From contig NC_092563.1 of NCBI RefSeq assembly GCF_037975245.1, forward strand, positions 11,127,001 to 11,191,000: 64,000 nt of DNA. The letters run 5' to 3'. A program made the position numbers and the translations under genes. The notes under the pieces were generated by a model that searched no databases, was not told where the DNA came from, and was given only the letters and a program-made list of their open reading frames with translations. Positions 12,888-23,100 of this stretch are shown here, piece by piece; within the stretch, counting starts at the first letter, position 1; the number at the start of each line of letters is the position of its first letter. This stretch comes from Apostichopus japonicus (Eukaryota > Echinodermata > Holothuroidea > Aspidochirotida > Stichopodidae).

Positions 12888-13084
12888 GTCGCAACAACTC
12901 CATAGTTAAAGTGCAGGGGGGTCCTACAACTTACCTGTAGCCCATTGTTTTTGGTAGAGGTCAAAGGTCATCTGGGATCAGCAGGGTCAAAATGGTGAGT
13001 GACATTTGTAAACGTGATATCTCAAGGAGGCGATCTCGGAACAACTCCATAGTTGGTGTGCAGGTGGGACCTACGAGTTACTGT
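12888..13084 (+). repeat. Diverged edge monomers of the left 147-bp array
   Basis: The last one and a half monomers before the junction carry more private changes than those inside the array: AGTTAAAGTGCAGG, GTCCTACAACTTACC, TCTGGGATCAGCAGGGTCAAAATGG and CGATCTCGGAAC. Decay at array edges, where homogenisation by unequal exchange is weak, is the known explanation. The CGATCTCGG form is the one found in the opposite arm, whereas the rest of this arm has CGAGCTCGG or CGAGGTCG. This suggests the edge keeps the ancestral state. Confidence 0.75.
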
Positions 13085-13312
13085 AGCTTATATTGTTAAT
13101 GGAAATCCGTTATCTCGTCAATACGTTACAAATTTACTCAATTTTTTTATCGTGTCGAGACTGCAGGCAAGTGCGCAACTCGTCAATTTGCGAGAAGAAT
13201 AGATGCACTGAAGAGATCCGTCATTCCGTCAATAAGTTTCGGAATTTTGTCATTTTGTCGAGATCGCAGGCAAGTGTTGTCACTCGTCAATTTGCAGAAA
13301 AAATGGATGCAT
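13085..13312 (-). repeat. Left edge segment: diverged 56-bp-family units in reverse orientation
   Basis: Starting at GCTTATATTGTTAATGG the 147-bp satellite stops. What follows contains CGTCAAT at 13116, 13181, 13227 and 13285 (steps 65, 46 and 58), within contexts such as ACTCGTCAATTTGC. That is the reverse complement of the bulk left array, which reads GCAAATTGACGAG. The segment is therefore diverged 56-bp-family sequence in the opposite orientation, arranged as alternating short and long units of about 104-111 bp. Orientation changes between about 13290 and 13320, where CTGTTTTGACGAG begins. An almost identical mirror copy lies at about 27273-27515. Confidence 0.8.
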
Positions 13313-13611
13313 TTGCTGTTTTGACGAGATTACGAATCTCTTCCAATGCATAAATTTCCAGCATATTGACGAGTTGCACATTTTGACGTGATTTCGCCTT
13401 AACCATAAATTTCAATGAAATAAACGAGTTGCACGCTTTGCTGCCTTCTCGACAAAATGGCCAATATTCCAGAAAAATTGACGTTTTGACGAGATAGCGA
13501 ATCTCGCCCAATGCATAAATTTCCTGATCTCGCCCAATATACGTAAATTAAATTTTGACGTGATCTCGCCCAATGCTATAAATTTCCAGCTAATTGACGA
13601 GTTGCCCATTT

Positions 13612-13619
13612 TGACGTGA
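13612..13619 (+). promoter_or_regulatory. TGACGTGA motif of the 56-bp satellite (exemplar)
   Basis: TGACGTGA, one base from the palindromic CRE TGACGTCA and matching the TGACGTG(G/A) core recognised by XBP1/ATF6-type bZIP proteins, occurs in most 56-bp monomers. A few monomers have CTCACGTGATC, which creates the E-box CACGTG (near 16875 and 18783). Whether any factor binds is unknown. Confidence 0.35.
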
Positions 13620-13632
13620 TCTCGCCCGATGC

Positions 13633-13638
13633 AATAAA
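13633..13638 (+). other. AATAAA in the 56-bp satellite (exemplar)
   Basis: The GATGCAATAAATTTC monomer class contains the canonical poly(A) signal hexamer on the plus strand here, hence on the minus strand in the inverted right arm. The GCATAAA class lacks it. It is one of several features that make the two strands of this satellite different for a transcript. No processing site is demonstrated. Confidence 0.4.
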
Positions 13639-15956
13639 TTTCCAGCAAATTGACGAGTTGCCCATTTTGACGTGATCTCGCCCTGTGAATAAACTTCCTG
13701 CAAATTGACGAGTTGCCCAGTTTGACGTGATCTCGCCCAATGCATAAATTTCTTGCAAATTGACAAGTTGCCACACTCTAACGTTCTCTCGCCTAATACA
13801 TAAACTTGAGGCAAATTGACGAATTGCAAATTTTGACGTGATCTCGCCCAATGCATTAAACTTGAGCCAAATTGACGAGTTGCACATTTTGACGTGATCT
13901 CGCCCAATGCATAAATTTTGTGCAAATTAACGTGTTGCACACTTTGTTGCCTTCTCGACATAATGGCCAAAATTCCAGAAAATAAACGTTTTGACGAGAT
14001 ATGGAATTGCATCAATTTTCTGCAAATTGACGAGTTGCACATTTTGACGTGATCTCGCCCGATGCAATAAATTTCTTGCAAATTGACGAGTTGCCCATCT
14101 AGACGTGATCTCGCCCGATGCAATAAATTTCTTGCAAATTGACGAGTTGCCCATCTCGACGTGATCTCGCCCAATGCATAAATTTCCTGCAAATTGACAC
14201 ACTCTAACGTGATCTCGCCCAATACATAAACTTGAGGCAAATTGACGAAATGCAAATTTTGACGTGATCTCGCCCAATGCATTAAACTTGAGGCAAATTG
14301 ACGAGTTGCCCATTTTGACGTGATCTCGCCCAATGCAATAAATATCCTGTAAATTGAAGAGTTGCACACTCTAACGTGATCTCGCCTAATACATAAACTT
14401 GAGGCAAATTGATGACTTGCACACTTTGACGTTATCTCGCCCAATGCAATACATTTCTTGCAAATTGATGAGTTGCACACTTTGACGTTATCTCGCCCAA
14501 TGCAATAGATTTCCTGCAAATTGAAGAGTTGCACACTCTAACGTGATCTCGCCTAATACATAAACTTGAGGCAAATTGACGAATTGCAAATTTTGACGTG
14601 ATCTCGCCCAATGCATTAAACTTGAGGCATATTGACGAGTTGCACATTTTGACGTGATCTCGCCCGATGTAATAAATTTCCAGCAAATTGACGATTTGCC
14701 CATTTTGACGTGATCTCGCCCGATGTAATAAATTTCCAGCAAATTGACGAGTTGCCCATTTTGACGTGATCTCGCCCAATGCATAAATTTCCTGCAAATT
14801 GAAGAGTTGCACACTCTAACGTGATCTCGCCTAATACATAAACTTGAGGCAAATTGATGAGTTGCACACTTTGACGTTATCTCGCCCAATGCAATACATT
14901 TCTTGCAAATTGATGAGTTGCAAACTTTGACGTTATCTCGCCCAATGCAATAAATTTCCTGCAAATTGACGAGTTGCACACTCTAACGTGATTTCGCCTA
15001 ATACATAAACTTGAGGCAAATTGACGAATTGCAAATTTTGACGTGATCTCGCCCAATGCAATGAATTTCCAGCAAATTGACGAGTTGCCCATTTTGACGT
15101 GATCTCGCCCAATGCAATAAATTTCTTGCAAATTGACGAGTTGCCCATCTCGACGTGATCTCGCCCAATGCATAAATTTCCTGCAAATTGACACACTCTA
15201 ACGTGATCTCGCCCAATACATAAACTTGAGGCAAATTGACGAAATGCAAATTTTGACGTGATCTCGCCTAATACATAAACTTGAGGCAAATTGACGAAAT
15301 GCAAATTTTGACGTGATCTCTCCCAATACATAAACTTGAGGCAAATTGACGAGTTGCCCATTTTGACGTGATCTCGCCCGATGCATAAACTTCCTGCAAA
15401 TTGATGAGTTGCACACTTTGACGTTATCTCGCCCGATGCATAAACTTCCTTCAAATCGATGAGTTGCACACTTTGAACGTTATCTCGCCCAATGCAATGA
15501 TTTTTTTGCAAATTGACGAGTTGCCCATTTTGACGTGATCTCGCCCAATGCATAAATTTCCTGCAAATTGACAAGTTGCACACTCTAAGGTGATCTCGCC
15601 TAATACATAAACTTGAGCCAAATTGACGAGGTGCACATTTTGACGTGATCTCGCCCAATGCATAAATTTTCTGCAAATTAACGTGTTGCACACTTTGTTG
15701 CCTTCTCGACATAATGGCCAAAATTCCAGAAAATTAACGTTTTGACGAGATATGGAATTGCAAAAATTTTATGCAAAATGACGAGTTGCACATTTTGACG
15801 TGATCTCGCCCGATGCAATAAATTTCTTGCAAATTGACGAGTTGCCCATTTTGACGTGATCTCGTCCGTTGCAATAAATTTCTTGTAAATTGACGAGTTG
15901 CACACTTTGACGTGATCTCGCCCGATGCAATAAATTCACTTGCAAATTGACGAGTT

Positions 15957-16034
15957 GGACACTCACGAAATTTCGACAAAATCATAGAAATTGGACGAGA
16001 TAACGGATTTCCTCTATTGCATCAATTTCTGCAA
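15957..16034 (+). repeat. Second diverged unit, copy 1
   Basis: The unit reads ACTCACGAAATTTCGAC, then ATAGAAATTGGACGAGATAA, then CGGATTTCCTCTATTGCATC, and replaces ordinary 56-bp monomers. It has a near-identical copy 2338 bp downstream and a related inverted copy at 27081-27164. It resembles the edge units, which contain CGAGATAACGGATTTCC in the right edge. Confidence 0.75.
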
Positions 16035-18294
16035 ATTGACGAGTTGCCCATTTTGACGTGATCTCGCCCGATGCATAAACTTCCAGCAAATTGAGGAGTT
16101 GCCCATTTTGACGTGATCTCGCCCAATGCATAAACTTCCTGCAAATTGATGAGTTGCACACTTTGACGTTATCTCGCACAATGCAATAAATTTCCTGCAA
16201 ATTGATGAGTTGCACACTTTGAACGTTATCTCGCCAATGCAATGAATTTCTTGCAAATTGACGAGTTGTCCATTTTGACGTGATCTCGCCCAATGCATAA
16301 ATTTCCTGCAAATTGACAAGTTGCCACACTCTAACGTGATCTCGCCTAATACATAAACTTGAGGCATCTTAACTTAAGGATCTCGCCCAATGCATTAAAC
16401 TTGAGGCAAATTGACGAGTTGCCCATTTTGACGTGATCTCGCCCGATGTAATAAATTTCCAGCAAATTGACGAGTTGCCCATTTTGACGTGATCTCGCCA
16501 ATGCATAAACTTCCTGCAAATTGATGAGTTGCACACTTTGAACGTTATCTCGCCAATGCAATGAATTTCTTGCAAATTGACGAGTTGTCCATTTTGACGT
16601 GATCTCGCCGAATGCATAAATTTCCTGCAAATTGACGAGTTGCCACACTCTAACGTGATCTCGCCTAATACATAAACTTGAGGCAAATTGACGAAATGCA
16701 AATTTTGACGTGATCTCGCCCAATGCATTAAACTTGAGGCAAATTGACGAGTTGCCCATTTTGACGTGATCTCGCCAGATGTAATAAATTTCCAGCAAAT
16801 TGACGAGTTGCCAATTTTGACGTGATCTCGCCCAATGCATAAATTTCCTGCAAATTGATGAGTTGCACACTCTCACGTGATCTCGCCTAATACATAAACT
16901 TGAGGCAAATTGACGAGTTGCCCATTTTGACGTGATCTCGCCCGATGCATAAACTTCCTGCAAATTGATGAGTTGCACACTTTGACGTTATCTCGCCCGA
17001 TGCATAAACTTCCTGCAAATTGATGAGTTGCACACTTTGACGTTATCTTGCACAATGCAATAAATTTCCTGCAAATTGACAAGTTGCACACTCTAACGTG
17101 ATCTCGCCTAACACATAAACTTAAGGCAAATTGACGAGTTGCCCATTTTGACGTGATCTCGCCCAATGCATAAATTTCCTGCAAATTGACAAGTTGCACA
17201 CTCTAAGGTGATCTCGCCTAATACATAAACTTGAGGCAAAATTGACGAAATGCAAATTTTGACGTGATCTCGCCCAATGCATTAAACTTGAGGCAAATTG
17301 ACGAGTTGCCCATTTTGACGTGATCTCGCCAATGCATAAACTTCCTGCAAATTGATGAGTTGCACACTTTGAACGTTATCTCGCCAATGCAATGAATTTC
17401 TTGCAAATTGACGAGTTGTCCATTTTGACGTGATCTCGCCCAATGCATAAATTTCCTGCAAATTGACAAGTTGCACACTCTAAGGTGATCTCGCCTAATA
17501 CATAAACTTGAGGCAAATTGACGAGGTGCACATTTTGACGTGATCTCGCCCAATGCATAAATTTTCTGCAAATTAACGTGTTGCACACTTTCTTGCCTTC
17601 TCAACATAATGGCCAAAATTCCAGAAAATTAACGTTTTGACGAGATATGGAATTGTAAAAATTTTCTGCAAATTGACGAGTTGCACATTTTGACGTGATC
17701 TCGCCCGATGCAATAAATTTCCTGCAAATTGACAAGTTGCACACTCTAACGTGATCTCGCCTAATACATAAACTTGTGGCAAATTGACGAGTTGCCCATT
17801 TTGACGTGATCTCGCCCGATGTAATAAATTTCCAGCAAATTGACGAGTTGCCCATTTTGACGTGATCTCGCCCAATGCAATAAATTTCCTGCAAATTGAC
17901 AAGTTGCTCACTCTAACGTGATCTCGCCTAATACATAAACTTGAGGCAAATTGACGAGTTGCCCATTTTGACGTGATCTCGCCCGATGCATAAACTTCCT
18001 GCAAATTGACGAGTTGCCCAGTTTGACGTGATCTCGCCCAATGCATAAATTTCCTGCAAATTGACAAGTTGCACACTCTAAGGTGATCTCGGCTCATACA
18101 TAAACTTGAGGCAAATTGACGAGGTGCAAATTTTGACGTTATCTCGCCCAATGCATTTAACTTGAGGCAAATTGACGAGTTGCCCATTTTGACGTGATCT
18201 CGTCCGATGCAATAAATTTCTTGTAAATTGACGAGTTGCACACTTTGACGTGATCTCGCCCGATGCAATAAATTCACTTGCAAATTGACGATTT

Positions 18295-18372
18295 GGACAC
18301 TCACGAAATTTCGACAAAATCATAGAAATTGGACGAGATAACGGATTTCCTCTATTGCATCAATTTCTGCAA
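18295..18372 (+). repeat. Second diverged unit, copy 2
   Basis: This is an almost exact copy of the unit at 15957, preceded by the same TGCAATAAATTCACTTGC monomer. It shows a 2338-bp segmental duplication inside the left 56-bp array. Confidence 0.75.
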
Positions 18373-19009
18373 ATTGACGAGTTGCCTAATTTGACGTGAT
18401 CTCGCCCAATGCATAAACTTCCAGCAAATTGACGAGTTGCCCATTTTGACGTGATCTCGCCCGATGCAATAAATTTCCAGCAAATTGACGAGTTGCCCAT
18501 CTCGACGGATCTCGCCCGATGCAAAAATTTCCTGCAAATTGACAAGTTGCCACACTCTAACGTGATCTCGCCTAATACATAAACTTGAGGCAAATTGACG
18601 AAATGCAAATTTTGACGTGATTATCGCCCAATGCATTAAACTTGAGGCAAATTGACGAGTTGCCCATTTTGACGTGATCTCGCCCGATGTAATAAATTTC
18701 CAGTAAATTGACGAGGTGCCCATTTTGACGTGATCTCGCCCAATGCATAAATTTCCTGCAAATTGAAGAGTTGCACACTCTCACGTGATCTCGCCTAATA
18801 CATAAACTTGAGGCAAATTGACGAGTTGCACATTTTGACGTGATCTCGCCCAATGCATAAACTTCCTGCAAATTGATGAGTTGCACACTTTGACGTTATC
18901 TCGCCCGATGCATAAACTTCATGCAAATTGATGAGTTGCACACTTTGACGTTATCTCGCCCGATGCATAAACTTTCTGCAAATTGATGAGTTGCACACTT
19001 TGACGTTAT

Positions 19010-19565
19010 CTCGCCCGATGCATAAACTTCCTGCAAATTGATGAGTTGCACACCTTGACGTTATCTCGCCCGATGCATAAACTTCCTGCAAATTGACGAG
19101 TTGCCCAGTTTGACGTGATCTCGCCCAATGCATAAATTTCCTCCAAATTGACAAGTTGCACACTCTAAGGTGACCTCGCCCAATACATTAAACTTGAGGC
19201 AAATTGACGAGGTGCACATTTTGACGTGATCTCGCCCGGTGCAATAAATTTCTTGCAAATTGACGAGTTGCCCATTTTGACGTGATCTCGCCCGATGCAT
19301 AAACTTCCTGCAAATTGATGAGTTGCACACCTTGACGTTATCTCGCCCGATGCATAAACTTCCTGCAAATTGACGAGTTGCCCAGTTTGACGTGATCTCG
19401 CCCAATGCATAAATTTCCTCCAAATTGACAAGTTGCACACTCTAAGGTGACCTCGCCCAATACATTAAACTTGAGGCAAATTGACGAGGTGCACATTTTG
19501 ACGTGATCTCGCCCGGTGCAATAAATTTCTTGCAAATTGACGAGTTGCCCATTTTGACGTGATCT
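19010..19565 (+). repeat. Exact 277-bp tandem duplication (5 monomers x 2)
   Basis: CACCTTGACGTTATCTCGCC occurs at 19051 and 19328, and the following variants recur in the same order at a shift of 277 bp: CCCAGTTTGACG, CCTCCAAATTGACAAG, CTAAGGTGACCTCGCC and CGCCCGGTGCAATAAA. I see no difference within the overlap, so this is one of the youngest events in the window. It lies only a few hundred bp from the centre of the inverted repeat. Confidence 0.8.
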
Positions 19566-19689
19566 CGCCCGATGCAATAAATTTCCAGCAAATTGACGAG
19601 TTGCCCATTTTGACGTGATCTCGCCCGATGCAATAAATTTCTTGCAAATTGACGAGTTGCCTAGTTTGACGTGATCTCGCCCGATGCAA

Positions 19690-19740
19690 TAATTTTCCAG
19701 CAAATTGGCGAGATCACGTTAGAGTGTGCAACTCTTCAAT
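19690..19740. other. Centre of the inverted repeat: orientation switch of the 56-bp satellite
   Basis: Left of about 19707 monomers read GCAATAATTTTCCAGCAAATTG. Immediately after, the sequence reads GCGAGATCACGTTAGAG and continues in the reverse orientation. There is no unique spacer; the two orientations meet within a monomer at AAATTG/GCGAGATC. Ordinary forward monomers read AAATTGACGAG, so the shared CGAG could be microhomology at the join. Flanking monomers could pair as a hairpin with a loop of roughly 30 nt. The first right-arm monomers are of the CTCTAACGTGATC class, so the arms are out of phase and the centre is not a perfect palindrome. Confidence 0.85.
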
Positions 19741-20189
19741 TTGCAGGAAATTTTTGCATTGGGCGAGATCACGTCACAGTGTGCAACTCGTCAATTTGCT
19801 GGAAATTTATTACATCGGGCGAGATCACGTCAAAATGTGCAACTTGTCAATTTGCCTCAAGTTTAATGCATTGGGCGAGATCATGTCAAAATGTGCAACT
19901 CGTCAATTTGCCTCAAGTTTATGTATTAGTCGATATCACGTTAGAGTGTGACAACTTGTCAATTTGCAGGAAATTTATGCATTGGGCGAGATCACGTTGA
20001 AATGGGCAACTCGTCAATATGCAAGAAATTTATTGCATCGGGCGAGATAACGTCAAAGTGTACAACTCGTCAATTTACAAGAAATTTATTGCATCGGACG
20101 AGATCACGTCAAAATGGGCAACGTCAATTTGCTGGAAATTTATTGCATCGGGCGAGATCACGTCAAAATGTGCAACTCGTCAATTTGCA

Positions 20190-23100
20190 GAAAATTGATG
20201 CAATTCCATATCTCGTCAAAACGTTATCTGGAATTTTGGCCATTTATGTCGAGAAGGCAACAAAGTGTGCAACACGTTAATTTGCAGAAAATTTATGCAT
20301 CGGGTGAGATCACGTCAAAATGGGCAACTCGTCAAATTTGCTGGAAATTTATTGCATCGGGCGAGATCACGTCAAAATGGGCAACTCGTCAATTTGCTGG
20401 AAATTTATTGCATCGGGCGAGATCACGTCAAAATGGGCAACTCGTCAATTTGCAAGAACATTATTGCATCGGACGAGATCACGTCAAAATGGGCAACTCG
20501 TCAATTTGCAAGAAATTTATTGCACCGGGCGAGATCACGTCAAAATGTGCAACTCGTCAATTTGCCTCAAGTTTATGTATTAGGCGTGATCACCTTAGAG
20601 TGTGCAACTGGTCAATTTGCAGGAAATTTATGCATTGGGCGAGATCACGTTAAACTGGGCAACTCGTCAATTTTCAAGAAATTTATTGCATAGGGCGAGA
20701 TAACATCAAAGTGTGCAACTCATCAATTTGCAGGAAGTTTATACATTGGGCGAGATCAAGTCAAAATGGGCAACTCGTCAATTTCCTGGAAATTTATTGC
20801 ATTGGGCGAGATCACGTAAAAATGTGCACCTCGTCAATTTGCCTCAAGTTTATGTATTAGGCGAGATCACCTTAGAGCGTGCAACTTGTCAATTTGCAGG
20901 AAATTTATGCATTGGGCGAGATCACGTCAAACTGGACAACTCGTCAATTTTCAAGAAATATATCGGGCATCGGGCGAGATAACGTCAAAGTGTGCAACTC
21001 TTCAATTTGCTGGAAATTTAATGCATCGGGCGAGATCACGTCAAAATGGGCAACTCGTCAATTTGCTATAAATTTATTGCATCGGGCGAGATCACGTCAA
21101 AATGGGCAACTCGTCAATTTGCTATAAATTTATTGCATCGGGCGAGATCACGTCAAAATGTGCACCTCGTCAATTTGCCTCAAGTTTATGTATTAGGCGA
21201 GATCACCTTAGAATGTGCAACTTGTCAATTTGCAGGAAATTTTTGCATCGGGCGAGATCACGTCAAACTGGGCAACTTGTCAATTTTCAAGAAAAATATC
21301 GCATCGGGCGAGATCACGTTAGAGTGTGGCAACTAGTCAATTTGCTGGAAATTTATTGCATCGGGCGAGATCACGTCAAAATGGGCAACTCGTCAATTTG
21401 CTGGAAATATATCGCATCGGGCGAGATAACGTCAAAATTTGCAACTCGTCAATTTACAAGAAATTTATTGCATCGGTCGAGATCACGTCAAAATGTGCAA
21501 CTCGTCAATTTGCAGAAAATTGATGCAATTCCATATCTCGTCAAAACTTTAATTTTCTGGAATTTTGGCCATTATGTCGAGAAGGCAACAAAGTGTGCAA
21601 CACGTTAATTTGCAGAAAATTTATGCATTGGGCGAGATCACGTCAAAATGTGCACCTCGTCAATTTGCCTCAAGTTTATGCATTGGGCGAGATCACGTCA
21701 AAATTTGCAATTCGTCAATTTGCCTCAAGTTTATGTATTAGGCGAGATCACGTTAGAGTGTGCAACTTGTCAATTTGCAGGAAATTTATTGCATTGGGCG
21801 AGATAACGTCAAAATGTGCAACTCATCAATTTGCACGAAGTTTATGCATCGGGCGAGATCACGTCAAAGTGTGCAACTCATCAATTTGCAAGAAATTTAT
21901 TGCATTGGGCGAGATAACGTCAAAATGTGCAACTCATCAATTTGCAGGAAGTTTATTGCATCGGGCGAGATCACGTCAAAGTGTGCAACTCATCAATTTG
22001 CAGGAAGTTTATACATTGGGCGAGATCACGTCAAAATGGGCAACTCGTCAATTTGCTGGAAATTTATTGCCTCGGGCGAGATCACGTCAAAATGTGCAAC
22101 TCGTCAATTTGCAGAAAATTGATGCAATTCCTTACCTCGTCAGAACGTTAATTTTCTGGAATTTTGGCCATTATGTCGAGAAGGCAACGAAGTGTGCAAC
22201 ACGTTAATTTGCAGAAAATATATGCATCTGGCGAGATCACGTAAAAATGTGCACCTCGTCAATTTGCCTCAAGTTTATGTATTAGGCGAGATCACCTTAG
22301 AGTGTGCAACTTGTCAATTTGCAGGAAATTTATGCATCGGGCGAGATCACGTCAAACTGGGCAACTCGTCAATTTTCAAGAAATATATCGCATCGGGCGA
22401 CATAACGTCAAAATGGGCAACTCGTCAATTTGCAAGAAATTTATTGCATCGGACGAGATCACGTCAAAATGGGCAACTCGTCAATTTGCAAGAAATTTAT
22501 TGCACCGGGCGAGATCACGTAAAAATGTGCAACTCGTCAATTTGCCTCAAGTTTATGTATAAGGCGAGATCACCTTAGAGTGTGCAACTGGTCAATTTGC
22601 AGGAAATTTATGCATTGGGCGAGATCACGTCAAACTGGGCAACTCGTCAATTTTCAAGAAATTTATTGCATAGGGCGAGATAACATCAAAGTGTGCAACT
22701 CATCAATTTGCTGGAAATTTATTGCATCGGGCGAGATCACGTCAAAATGGGCAACTCATCAATTTGCTGGAAATTTATTGCCTCGGGCGAGATCACGTCA
22801 AAATGTGCACCTCGTCAATTTGCCTCAAGTTTATGTATTAGGCGAGATCACCTTAGAGTGTGCAACTTGTCAATTTGCAGGAAATTTATGCATTGGGCGA
22901 GATCACGTCAAACTGGGCAACTCGTCAATTTTCAAGAAATATATCGCATCGGGCGAGATAACGTCAAAGTGTGCAACTCGTCAATTTGCTGGAAATTTAT
23001 TGCATCGGGCGAGATCACGTCAAAATGGGCAACTCATCAATTTGCAGGAAGTTTATTGCATCGGGCGAGATCACGTCAAAATGGGCAACTCGTCAATTTG

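Larger units (their letters stand above)
1..13084 (+). repeat. 147-bp satellite array, left arm (about 89 monomers)
   Basis: Tandem copies of a 145-147 bp monomer fill this stretch without interruption. The start of the ACAACTCCATAGTTGG block recurs at 1, 147, 294, 441, 586 and 733. Landmarks in order are ACAACTCCATAGTTGG, a G6 run, CGACTTACCTGTAGCCCATTG, AGGTCAAAGGTCA or AGGTCAAGGTCA, GTCGAAATGGTGAGTGAC and GATATCTCAAGGAGGC. I call this orientation forward because it reads AGGTCA. Length classes come mainly from two single-base differences around TTTTTGGTAGAGGTCAAAGG (147 bp) versus TTTTTGTAAAGGTCAAGG (145 bp). Each monomer has one GATATC. A subset carries GAGCTC, another CCATGG, and a few ACCGGT. 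No transposon or gene interrupts it. The array starts outside the window. The short open frames in it are satellite translations. Function is unknown; heterochromatin is an inference. Confidence 0.97.
13590..14534 (-). other. Longest repeat-derived open frame (314 codons), probably not a gene
   Basis: This open frame lies wholly inside the 56-bp array. Its translation cycles through three segments, recognisable as GEITSKWATRQFA, ARSRQNGQLVNL and GRDHVKMGNSSIC. These are the three reading frames of one 56-bp monomer, visited in turn because 56 leaves remainder 2 when divided by 3. Overlapping frames of similar length exist throughout both arms. There is no unique sequence, signal peptide, conserved domain or promoter evidence. 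I list it only so that the open frame is not mistaken for a conserved gene. Confidence 0.15.
13428..17660 (+). repeat. Diverged marker monomers within the left 56-bp array
   Basis: A distinctive pair, one truncated (about 44 bp) and one full 56-bp diverged monomer, recurs with GCCTTCTCGACA or a close variant at 13443, 13949, 15700 and 17595. It reads TTGCCTTCTCGACATAATGG, then AAAATTCCAGAAAATTAACG, then TTTTGACGAGATATGGAATTG. Steps are 506, 1751 and 1895 bp. The copies are much closer to one another than to ordinary monomers, so they moved together as parts of larger units. They resemble the edge segment and may be remnants of an older dimeric form of the family. Confidence 0.75.
13313..19707 (+). 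repeat. 56-bp satellite array, left arm (about 114 monomers)
   Basis: Tandem 55-56 bp monomers run through this stretch. The forward landmarks are CAAATTGACGAGTTGC, a variable CCCATTTTG, CACACTTTG or CACACTCTA, ACGTGATCTCGCCC, and GATGCAATAAATTTCCAG or AATGCATAAACTTCCTG. At least three classes alternate: CCCATTTTGACGTGATC, CACACTTTGACGTTATC and CACACTCTAACGTGATC...CATAAACTTGAGG. The plus strand has stops in every monomer, but the minus strand is open in all three frames. This explains minus-strand open frames up to 314 codons. The family is unrelated by eye to the 147-bp satellite. No gene or mobile element interrupts it. Confidence 0.95.

Noticed and set aside
1-13084. GAGATATC plus AAGGAGG-like stretches as ribosome binding sites or bacterial promoters.
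   Set aside because: AAGGAGG recurs in most monomers as part of the satellite and precedes no gene; the sequence is not prokaryotic in character.
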